Source: Thunnus maccoyii
Lineage: Eukaryota; Chordata; Actinopteri; Scombriformes; Scombridae
Assembly (NCBI RefSeq): GCF_910596095.1
Contig: NC_056548.1
Location: 13,794,651-13,858,650, forward strand
Length of the DNA stretch: 64,000 nucleotides
Direction: 5' to 3'
The notes under the pieces were generated by a model that worked only from the letters and a program-made list of their open reading frames with translations, was not told the origin of the DNA and ran no database searches. Below are positions 22,201-31,429 of this stretch, one piece after another; position 1 is the first letter of the stretch; the number at the start of each line of letters is the position of its first letter. A program made the translations under genes and the position numbers.

Positions 22201-25200
22201 GGTTTATAGTAATGTAAATGTGTCACAGGACTTCGGTCTCCCTCCCTCCAAAGTCCAGGGGCAGTCCTTTCTCCTTGTGACAGCTACTTTCAAATTAAAC
22301 CTCGTCATCAACACTCTACGACACTGCTGATGAATGAATTTGTCTGTTTCAGATACAGCATTTACTACAACCGAATGGCACTTGGAGCCAGGCCGCATCT
22401 GCATAATGTTGACCAGAAACAATGTTCCACTCATTCCCTGCTTATGTCACATGTGCGCGTTCCGTGATTTTCATGGAATGTGCACAATCTGCCAAAACTG
22501 CACGAGCGCTGATATCAGCTTGGTAGGAACTCAAACCTCCTCTATGAGCTTTGTCATAACCCGAGTTTTCCTCTTGTTCCATCCTGGGAGCCCCTGTGGT
22601 GAGCCCCCATTCAGACGCTGATGCCGCTTGGGTGTGACACTAGCCACGTCGCCAACTGTATGCACTAGCTCAAAATCGCTCCACATTACTCCCTCTCATT
22701 CACCTTGCTTTACCCCAGCCTCAGGCCAGAGCTGACCCCAGAGTATAATTTCCTCAATAGGGGGAGTTTTGCATTTCAAAGCAGCCTGCTCCCCCCTCTT
22801 CACCACCAACCCCAAATGGGCAGATCCACCCTCCTCTTTTACCTCTTGAGAGACACGTTCTATCAGTCTCATCAGCAATGCAGTTTTTTGTTTTCCTTTG
22901 ACTACCCAGAGGTGTGGTACAGAGGGGTTTATGTACAAAGGAGTAGATATTTGCGGGCGTACTGTAACTTGCCCTCGGCTTGGATGGAATCTGAGTCCCA
23001 TGCAGCCTGACAGACAAGGTTTGTTGGTTTAAGGAGAGGCCTGGCTGTAGAAGTCCTTCACGTGACTATGACTTTGTGTGTGAAACAGCACTGTGGAGAT
23101 TTCACCACAGTGACAGGGACGGCGGGAATTGGGTAAAGAATGCAAAGCAAACCAAAAGAGCCACGTGCAGCTCTTGGGTGTAACTGGGCAGGCAGGGTGA
23201 GGTTACAGCAAACGCGAGTGGTGTGATACTGCGAGTTTAGGAGATAAAGAGCTATGTGTATAGTTGGCTCAGGCCTTCCCTATTTCCTGTCACAGCAATT
23301 GGCCTAAATAGTGACTTACTGCAGAGTATCTGGGAATTTATTTCTAAATGACATTTGGAAATGACACAACATTTCCTCACTATAATAATTATAGTACACA
23401 CAATACCCAGCTTTTTGTCTAAGCCTGATCCAAACGGTCTGATTTAGTGTTTCAGGATGTTTTGTGTGTCCTGATATGACAACGTGGCTGTGAGCTTAAC
23501 TGTTACCATTCTTCATAATTGCACTATTCTCACCATGGAAAGCAAGCGACAGAAAGACAAACTGTTTCTACTGGTGAAAATGGTGTTTGCGTAATGTAGC
23601 TGACTCACCAGAGAAATCCCTCATGCACAAAAGGGAGCACCCAAACCCCCACCCTAACCCATACAGCTGCAGGGTGAAACCGTTGATTCCCCTCTTTCAA
23701 AATGTCACGAAGCCTGTGGCTTTGACTTAAAAAGTGTAAACCTGCCGACCTGAAAAATGTATCATGGTGCAGTTTGAGCTTCACGTTTAGGCCATGAAAC
23801 CCTCAACTTATGTTACGTGAAGGGTGCTTTATGGATGGCAATAGGACTGAAATATCTCAACAACTATTTGATGTATTGCTGTGAAATTTTGTACAAACGT
23901 TCATTGTTCCCGAACATTGTACCTAGTTGCACCATGAGGTTGACATTTGTGGTTTTGAATAAATCATCTGAACAACTATTAGCTAGATCGTCATGACATT
24001 TGGTGCAGACCTTCATATCCGCCACAGGATGAATTGGAATCACTTTGATGATTTCCTGACTTTTCGTGTAGCACCCAAGTACAGCCTAACAGAGCTGCTA
24101 ACATGATTGCAGACTCTTGCACTCTTACAGTGTCTTGTTTTCATATTTGTGCTGGCGCAGTATGCAATGGACAATCAAGTAAAACCAGAATCTTCCTCTC
24201 TCTGTTTAAGCTAACCCTGTCACTACTTGTTGACAAACCAGAGGACCAGTATCATCTACATCTTTCTTGTGACCCATGGGGTCTTAAAGGGAAACTTTAC
24301 GATTTTTCAACCTGGACCCTATTTTCCCATCATTTTGTGTCTAAGTGACTAATGAGGACAACAGTTCTTGAAATTAGTCCAGTATTGAGCAAGAGTGCTT
24401 TAGTCAGCAGCTGTGAAACAGGCTGCAATGTAATCCTTTGGGGCAATTGCACCCCGTCAATGTGCATCCACTAAAAGTGCTTGTTTTTGCCACTGACTGG
24501 CTCAGATTGTTATTTTAAGTGTCTAATAATCACTTAGGCACAAAATGATGGTAAAAAAAAGGGTCCAGCTTGAAAAATCACAAAGTTTCCCTTTAGTGAA
24601 TGTTAACAGCCACCATATTGTCCAGAAGTCACGGTCACTGACTTGTCCCGTGTGCCCTGCTGATGTTTCTGCATGCCTGTCTGTATGCTGTAGGGATTAA
24701 AAACTGCCAACAGCTCAAACACTTGCTGTGCTGCTCCAGATGTCGCTAGTCAACAGGTGGACATGTCAGAGAGCACGCTGGGACAATGGCAGCTTTCAGT
24801 TTCCCCACACTCACACAGGCATATTCACACATGGTTGAGTCAATTCACCACTTTTCCCATCTCTGAAACAGTCAGTTGCCTAAACCAATTAGCTTACTAG
24901 CTTCTTGTGCACTGTGATGACAAGAGGGGATTACTATTTCCCAGTATTTATAAAAAGGATATGAAAGAAAGCAGAATACAAAAAGGTGAAGTCACTAACC
25001 ATATGCTGCAAACTACCCAGCAGCCTCAGATGTGTCTAACTGAAATCCCACGCCCCGTTAGCTCAGTTACCAGTGTGTTTTTTGCGTGGCCGCACTGCAT
25101 AATAAAATGAATGATTACAGACTGACTGCAAACTTTATCGTCCACGGTGAACATTTGTGGGAGTTAACGATTGACTGACAAGAATTCCGCTTTTTTTAGG

Positions 25201-25589
25201 TTGCCTAAAAATTGTCACTCCCATCTTTCTTGTGCAAGAGTTCTCAGACAGTTGGTCATTTCTCAATCCTCGTGTGACTTTCACTTTGGTGACATTGCGT
25301 CTATGTAGGTCACTGGAAAGAGTAATGGTCACATGAGGATACTGAGTTTTTATTGGGATCCAAAGGTTGTGTGTGTATGTGTGTGTGTTTGAGGTTGTGA
25401 TGCATTATAGTTATAGTTAATCATATGTTTGTGTGGAGACTTAGAGTCTGTGTATTAAAGTAAAAGAAAGAAGCAGAGAGACAAATAGGAAGGCTTGAGA
25501 GGGGGAGGAGAGGTCATTGAGTGATTCCAGGGATTTCCTGGTGTTTTGCAGGCAGTGGTTTGAGAGGCAATCAGCCCCCTCCCTATCCG

Positions 25590-25632
<43 letters not shown>

Positions 25633-28600
25633 GATCAGCCCCTCTTGAAGTGCTTGGGAAAGTGTGAGGGGGGTGTTTTGTTCCTGCACTTGAGGGCTGT
25701 TGGCACATTTACGATACGGCACTTTTCAACAACCCCCTATTTAGCACTTTTGCCAGCATTGATGTCACAGTTCGGTGAATGGGGTACTCACTTTATTCTC
25801 ATGATTTAACTCTCAACTTGCCATTATTTAAAGTCAATGGGATTTGTTAAGCAGGTGATATAAAAGATTGTTTCCAGCAGACCATAGACTGGGAGGGAAT
25901 TGGCATGAGGAATATTATTCATACTGTTATGATGACAGAATGGTTAGGTCAGTGTAAACACTGCAACCATTAGAAACACCCTGGTCGTTCTAATATTTTT
26001 TCATGTTTTTGTTCTTACATTTTTACCTAAGATACATGAACTCTTTTCTCTATAGGCCAAAAGGAAGCTGGACCTAGAGGACCCTCTTTACCTCCCAGAC
26101 TTCCGCACACCAAAAGGCAAAAGCAGCATTGCAGCAAGGATACCAAGTCCAAGGAGTGAGTACTTGGCCATGGATCAGAACATAAATAGATGTCATGGGT
26201 TTTAAAGGTGGATACTGAAGGTGCACCAAGACTAGTGTAGGTGTCTGTGTGTATAACTGTCTTTTATCTCTAATTGTTCTCCTCTCGTCTGCGTTTGTCT
26301 GTATATTTTTTCTCTCAGCTCCAAAGTCTCCAGGTGAGCGGACGAGGTATGACACTTCCTTGGGCCTGCTCACCAAGAAATTTGTGGGCCTGATTGCCGA
26401 GTCTCCTGATGGAGTTCTTGACCTAAATTGGGCCACTGAGGTTCTGGAGGTCCAAAAAAGACGCATCTATGACATCACCAACGTCCTGGAGGGAGTCCAG
26501 CTAATCCGAAAGAAGTCCAAGAACAACATTCAGTGGTTGTGAGTACAAATACAGAAGAGGGAGATTAATTATTAGGAATGGTAATGGTGTTAAGGTAAAA
26601 CTGAAACTTAAAGGACCAATGCGTAAGATTTAGTGGCATCTAGCGGTGAGGTTGCAGATTGCAACCAAATTGTCCTCATTCTCCCTTTTCAAGTGGTTAA
26701 GAGAATCTATGGTGACCACAAAACTGGTAAAAACTTGAAAGGCCCTCTCTAGAGCCAGTGTTTGGTTTGTCCATTCTGGGCTACTGTAGAAATATGGTGG
26801 GCTCCATGGAAGAGGACCCATTTCTTATGTAGATATAAAGGGCTCATTCTGAGGTAACAAAAACACAACAGTTCTTAGTTTCAGGTGATTATACCCTAAT
26901 GAAAACATACTTATGAATATTATGTCCCATTTCTGCCAATAGATCCCCCTAAATCTTATATTCTGGCCCTTTAAAACGTTTATTCATGCGTCATTGTATT
27001 AGATCAACATTTCTGTTATTGCAAGCTCCTTCTCTGAATGAGTGTCATTTACTCCTGATGTTGATTTTTGCCTTTGGGGATTCAGCACACGCATTGATTT
27101 GTTTTGTAATAAAGGTTAGCTTCAACTAACAGCACTTTGCATTAGGCCCTGTAATCTGATTGGATCATGATCAGAGGTCAGAGTTTACCACAGATGAAAA
27201 TTGAACAGATAAAAACAATAAATCATAAAGACTAAATTCAATCAACACCTCTCTGACACAATCATAACGTGATATGACCTTGAGTTGTGAAGATTTTCAG
27301 TTTGAGTACAGTCAGACCACCCCACTTATAATTGTTTGTGTTTGTTCTTGTGTTTGCAGGGTAGGAGATGTGTTCGAGGGTGGCGCAGGTGGAGGAGAGA
27401 AGGCACGCGCCCTCAGGAAAGAGCTTGGAGATCTGGAGAAGGCAGAGAGATCTCTGGATGAACTGATCCACTCCAGCACCACACAGCTCAAACAGCTCAC
27501 TGAATATAAAGACAATCAGAGATATCCTTTACATGCAGCTGCGTGTTTATCTCCATTCTTCCCTGATAGTCCTCTGTGTTTAATTATCTGTATTCCTGCA
27601 AATATCCGCTTCGTTTCAACTGTTGTTACCCTTGACTCCACACTGTACGTTGGGCTACGTGACATACCAAGACATCCGATCCATTGGCAGTCTCCGAGAC
27701 CAGACAGTCATTGCTGTCAAGGCTCCTGCTGAGACCAAGCTGGAGGTGCCAGACACGGCAGGGGTGAGAGCACATCTTTGTGTTACTTAACATGTTCTGT
27801 TTCCTCCTTCTCACCACTGCACTTACATGTAAATTTTTATTATGTGTCAGTGCTTCTGTCAGATAGATGAGATGCTTCACAAATGCTTTTAAGTATTATA
27901 TTGTACAGACATATTCAAAAATGCAATTTAATCAGTTTTCTCTATAAAGCTAACACAAATTGCTCTTTCTCTTTACAGCAAGGGTCATTACAGATCTATC
28001 TGAAGAGTAAGAATGGCCCCATTGAAGTCTACCTGTGTCCAGAGGAGGGTCTTGAAGATGCCAGTCCCGTTAAAAGTGTTGTCACACCTAAAAAGGAGTT
28101 CCCTCAACCCCTCTGCCCTCCAACTGTAGCCCCAATGGCACCACCAAGCTATAGCATCAAAGAGGAGCCTGCTGAATGTAAGCCGGGTTTTCTGCGGGGT
28201 TATATACAGCACAGTGGGATTCTGACTTTATTAGTGATCATAGTGATCATACAAATCAGCACCACTTCTAACAACGTACAATTACATACTGACAATGACA
28301 ATACACGATGCAACATCTACACATTTCACATATATACAGTATAGCTAGAGAAGGTCTGCAGCTAACTATTATTTTCTTTATCGATTAATCTGCAGATTAT
28401 TTTTTATTATTAATCATTTGGTCTATAAATCATCAGAAAATAGTGAAGAATTCCCATCACAATATGCTAGAGTTAAATGTGACATCATCAAACGTCTTTT
28501 TGTCTGACCAACAGTCCAAAACCCCAAAATATTTAATTTACTATGATGTAAAACAAAGAAAAGCAGCAAATTCTCACATTTCAAAATGAGATAGTTGGCA

Positions 28601-29584
28601 TTTCTGCTTGAAAAGCTACTTAAACAATTCATCAATTAACAAAATAGATTAACCAACTAATAGTTGCAGTTTTAAGATACAGTATAGCATACATGCAACA
28701 TTGGATACACTATAACACACACAGGTTTAGAGAAAATAAATTAACCAGTGTTAAGTTTAATCAAACTGGAGCCCCAATCCATCAATTACATGATTATAGT
28801 ATAACTACTTATTACTATTTGTATCAGAATTATCACAATCACAATATCCTTTGTTATAGTATAATGTGTAAAGCCTTGATTGTACATATGTACCAGTCAT
28901 GTACAGCTCTTCTCCTATTTGAGGTATTTGCTTGATAAGTATACACTCAAACAAAAAATGTAAAAAAATGTGCAAAACACAATTTCTCAATCAATAAATC
29001 AGCTAAACTTAATCTATTTTGCACATTTGATATACATAAGCACCATACAAGTAAATATTTGATTTAAAAAAACTCAATACTAAAATTATGAGAAGAAATA
29101 AAAGAAATAAAAAAAATGATAGGATGAAAATGAAGCTAAAGATACGTTTTGAGCTTATGGTGGTAAATTAGATCCTCAGAGAGGCTGTTAGAAGCACATG
29201 AGCTAAAGATTTTTATCGTGCTCTGTTCTGCAGTTATTACTCACACTCAAAAACATCAAATTCACCCCCCACCCACCTCTTTCCTGTACTGTTCCTCTCT
29301 TAAACACAGCCAACCTGTCTGCAGCAGCTCCAGTCACCTCCTCCGTTGCAGCGTCCAGTTCCTCTCTGCTGGATGTCGAGGGTCTGTTGGGTTTGCCCCC
29401 CAGCCTGCTCCAGATGACCGAGGACCAACTCCCTGGCACCTCCTTCACCGCAGACCCCAACACCCCATTTGTCAGTTTCTCTCCACCCTTAGACCACGAC
29501 GATTACCTCTGGAGCCTGGAGGACAGCGAGGGAGTGTCAGATTTCTTCGATACTTACGATCTTGGAGATCTGTTGAAGAGCTGA
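18934..29584 (+). CDS. e2f2: E2f2, pocket-protein-regulated E2F transcription factor
   Basis: There are seven coding exons: 18934-19209, 26056-26155, 26319-26538, 27360-27521, 27649-27763, 27979-28177 and 29310-29584. All frames join, giving 448 residues (human E2F2 has 437). Introns are GT-AG except intron 4, which is AT-AC. The domains are a cyclin-A/NLS-type motif AKRKLDLE (93-100), a winged-helix DNA-binding domain (about 133-199) with [12 protein letters not shown] at 173-184, a leucine zipper and marked box (about 205-315), and a C-terminal transactivation/pocket-binding segment (about 419-445). The PHGPE...[12 protein letters not shown] stretch and the DYLW...DLGDLL end favour E2F2 over E2F1 and E2F3, and synteny with id3 and asap3 agrees. 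The protein heterodimerises with DP proteins in the nucleus and drives G1/S genes. The start is the first of two adjacent ATGs (18934, 18937). Confidence 0.95.
23845..24075 (+). repeat. Interspersed repeat, two degenerate tandem sub-units
   Basis: ATATCTCAACAACTATTTGATG, ATGAGGTTGACATTTGTGG and the second CATCTGAACAACTATTAGCT are phrases I recognise from a repeat common in percomorph genomes. The unit appears twice here (about 23852 and 23965), each followed by a TGAAATTTTGTACA- or TGACATTTGGTGCA-like block, so an internal duplication of about 115 bases is visible. No coding capacity. Confidence 0.6.
24285..24595. mobile_element. Non-autonomous DNA transposon with about 35-bp inverted repeats
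   Basis: The left end starts TAAAGGGAAACTTTACGA and continues into a TTTTTCAACCTGGACCC block. The right end is its reverse complement with few changes (GGGTCCAGCTTGAAAAATC, then AAGTTTCCCTTTA). The internal phrase TTGTGTCTAAGTGACTAATG occurs again inverted near 24520. I know this family as a frequent percomorph MITE. It has no transposase. Confidence 0.85.
25592..25632. repeat. (CA)20 microsatellite in e2f2 intron 1
   Basis: Uninterrupted CA repeat about 420 bases upstream of the exon 2 acceptor. Confidence 0.9.
26056..26538 (+). CDS. e2f2: e2f2 exons 2-3: nuclear localisation/cyclin motif and DNA-binding domain
   Basis: Exon 2 (26056-26155) encodes A93 to the first base of codon 126 and includes the basic KRK motif. 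Exon 3 (26319-26538) encodes the winged helix: [17 protein letters not shown] (about 131-147), LNWATEVL (161-168) and the DNA-contacting RRIYD (173-177), ending NNIQW. Exon 3 ends two bases into codon 199 with donor GTGAGT. These residues are near-identical across vertebrate E2F1-3. Confidence 0.93.
26608..26974. mobile_element. 367-bp inverted-repeat MITE in e2f2 intron 3
   Basis: Begins TTAAAGGACCAATGCGTAAG and ends AATCTTATATTCTGGCCCTTTAA, which are imperfect inverted repeats. Internal phrases such as CATCTAGCGGTGAGGTTGCA, CTAGAGCCAGTGTTTGG and AAAGGGCTCATTCTGAGG belong to a family that is very common in percomorph genomes. The TTAA at both ends may be part of the target site. No coding sequence. 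It begins only 70 bases after exon 3. Confidence 0.85.
27360..28177 (+). CDS. e2f2: e2f2 exons 4-6: leucine zipper and marked box
   Basis: Exon 4 (27360-27521) encodes residues 199-253 with an acidic/leucine heptad segment for DP dimerisation ([19 protein letters not shown]). Exon 5 (27649-27763) encodes YVTYQDIR through PDTAG (254-291). Exon 6 (27979-28177) encodes [20 protein letters not shown], the end of the marked box, and a Pro-rich linker. Intron 4 is AT-AC, the others GT-AG. The [13 protein letters not shown] junction across intron 4 matches the mammalian E2F2 protein order. Confidence 0.92.
27522..27648 (+). other. e2f2: U12-type (AT-AC) intron 4 of e2f2, 127 bases
   Basis: The donor is ATATCCTTT immediately after CAGAG, a perfect match to the U12 5' splice consensus. 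A branch-like ACCCTTGAC lies at 27628-27636, close to the consensus TTCCTTRAC, with its adenosine 13 bases before the terminal AC. Only this AT-AC pairing restores the conserved reading [13 protein letters not shown]; no GT-AG alternative does. E2F genes are known carriers of a minor-spliceosome intron. Its length is not a multiple of three. Confidence 0.92.
28348..28674 (+). mobile_element. Diverged hAT-like MITE in e2f2 intron 6
   Basis: Same family as 15366-15749. It starts near GGTCTGCAGCTAACTATTATT, contains ATCGATTAATCTGCAGATTATT, TTTGGTCTATAAATCATCAGAAAATAG and CAACAGTCCAAAACCCCAAAATAT, and ends ACTAATAGTTGCAGTTTTAA. An exact 11-base direct repeat TACAGTATAGC flanks it at 28335-28345 and 28678-28688. 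Confidence 0.75.
29310..29584 (+). CDS. e2f2: e2f2 exon 7: transactivation and pocket-protein-binding domain
   Basis: Encodes residues 358-448 and the TGA stop (29582-29584). The acceptor is TTAAACACAG. The segment is Ser/Pro/Leu-rich and ends in the RB-binding signature [20 protein letters not shown] then TYDLGDLL (419-446). Relative to the usual pattern DYxxxL...EGIxDLFD, it reads VSDFFD in place of ISDLFD, which conserves hydrophobicity. Confidence 0.93.
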
Positions 29585-30127
29585 GGTATAGATGAAGGAG
29601 GGGAAAGGAAATTTAGGGAGGAGGGAGGGGGGTATTTAACTGAATGCCTTCTCGGGGTAGGAAATATTACACTATGAAGCCATCACTCTTTGTTTTTGCC
29701 ATGCCTGTTTTAATGTTAGTAATTCCAAAGGAGGATTTCACCCCCTTGTGTTTATTTTAATAAGGTAAAAAATCAAATTTGTACATATTGATGTAAAATT
29801 GAAAAATCTGAGGATTAAAATTATCAAACTGGGAGGGAGGTGTGGGGCTTAGATTAATAGTGATGTGTGTACTCCTCAACCAGTAGGAAACAGTTTAAAA
29901 ACTGGGGATTGTTTTGGAGTTTCTGTCACATTTTCAGCTGCAGATTTAGCTGAGATTTTAAAAAAAAAAGCAATCTCATACAAATGCAGGAGTTATTATG
30001 CATATCACATCACCAGCAAAAAAAAAAAAAGAGATGCATTTGGGTATCGGACTGTGTTTACAGTGTGACAACTCAGGAATTTTGTCTTCCTTGTTTCCAA
30101 AGTCTAAATGTTTGTGCCACTCTTTGG

Positions 30128-30142
30128 CCCGTAGGGGGCAGC
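30128..30142 (+). promoter_or_regulatory. CTCF-like motif
   Basis: CCCGTAGGGGGCAGC matches the consensus CCASYAGRKGGCRSY at 14 of 15 positions (C for A at position 3). It lies within the e2f2 3' UTR DNA, between the e2f2 and asap3 promoters. Occupancy is not shown. Confidence 0.5.
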
Positions 30143-31398
30143 CTTGTATTATGCCAGCTTTAACTGCCATGCAGCTTCACAGGATTCAATCACTGGATAA
30201 GAGTCAGCTAAAGCCATTAAGAACTGTACACAGGGTGTGTTTTTAAGTGTCCTAGTATCTTCACCACTGACCAAATTAAGCTGTGAAGCCCATCATTGTA
30301 GATACACAAGTGTTTACATCTTTACAATATAAATAGTGTGAAGTCTGAGCGTAGTTATTACGTCATACAACCGATTTTGAAGGTGCTCATGCCTCTCTGT
30401 CTGATCAGGTTTGCTCTCACTTGCCTTAAGCTTTACGTCAGGCCTTGTACCTGTTTGGCGCTGCATTGCGTGATGAAACGCGCAGGTTCTGACAGTTGAT
30501 TCAGGACTCAGAGTTAATGACTAATAATGGGTGCTTAGTGAACACATACTGTATAATCTCTGACTGAACAAGAGAATCACTCGCTTTTGTTGGTTTGGCA
30601 GCTTTGTTTCGGATCCAGTTGCTCCTCTTTTGATGTGAGTGTAATATCTGATTTTAATTGATTATTTTAAATGATTGTTGGTTTAGTAATATACAAGTAC
30701 TATTGTATTTCTGAGGAAATATCCCCAAAAGAAATTCTATGCAGCATCTGTGTTGCAGGTTGGTTAGAAGCGAGGTTAATTGATGTAATTAATTAGAGGA
30801 GTTATGTTGTTTTCCTCTTGTTCTAAAATGAATGAATATGTTGATTAAACAGCAATAGAAAGAATAAGGAATTTATATCTTTACTGTTCAGATTTTAAGC
30901 CAATGAATGCTTTTTTCCCACATGTTGTGGTGCAACCCTTTTAAATGTCAATGACATGCACCCGAGGTCAGAGCAGCTGTGACTTTTATCTGTTTTTTTT
31001 ATTGAGGCATTTTAGACATTTTGGAAATTTGATTTTCATACTGATGTATTTTTGGCTTTCCCTCTACGCTGCAGAGATAAGCTGTCCTGTCCTAACAAAA
31101 CTTGAAAACTTGTGTGTTTGTGTGTGTATTTGACAGCTTGGGAAATGGGTGTCATGGTGTGTTTGCGTGTGTGTTGTTTTACAATGTAGGTTAGTGAATG
31201 TGAATTCCGAATTTGTAGTTTTTTCAATGAGCATTATTTTTCTGGTATTTGTACATATATTGTTTTGTATTTATACCTATTTTTTCAGATTTGTTTTTGA
31301 AAGTTGATACTGGCCTCCATACAGAAGGCTTGACTGTTTTTGTATGACATGCAGCACTTAATATTTTGTAATATTGTGTGGTCTGTTTGAAACTATTA

Positions 31399-31404
31399 AA
31401 TAAA
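31399..31404 (+). terminator. e2f2: e2f2 poly(A) signal
   Basis: AATAAA within ATTAAATAAAT, preceded by T-rich sequence and followed by TTTATATTTGGGAATGTGTTTT, a plausible downstream element. Confidence 0.65.
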
Positions 31405-31429
31405 TACTGAAGCCATGGTTTATATTTGG

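Larger units (their letters stand above)
19210..26055 (+). other. e2f2: e2f2 intron 1 (6.8 kb)
   Basis: Donor GTAAAG and acceptor TTTCTCTATAG. It holds a G-run (about 20021-20030), an interspersed repeat (23845-24075), a 311-bp inverted-repeat element (24285-24595) and a CA repeat (25592-25632). A segment at 22690-23010 is open on both strands for about 100 codons but resembles nothing I know. No alternative first exon was recognised. Confidence 0.8.
29585..31425 (+). other. e2f2: e2f2 3' untranslated region
   Basis: There is no further exon in frame. The first well-placed canonical poly(A) signal is AATAAA at 31399-31404, in a T-rich context followed by T/G-rich sequence from about 31425. 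This implies a UTR of about 1.84 kb; mammalian E2F2 also has a long UTR. The UTR contains several ATTTT/TTTTGT stretches and a CTCF-like motif at DNA level (30128-30142). Confidence 0.6.

Noticed and set aside
22696..23010. About 100-codon open frames on both strands over the same interval in e2f2 intron 1
   Set aside because: Neither translation resembles a known family, no splice sites frame them, and opposite-strand open frames of this length arise by composition.
27979..28344. Extension of e2f2 exon 6 into the intron with a hydrophobic, membrane-like stretch
   Set aside because: A good GTAAGC donor at 28178 and the conserved exon 7 C-terminus show normal splicing; the hydrophobic run is intronic chance coding.
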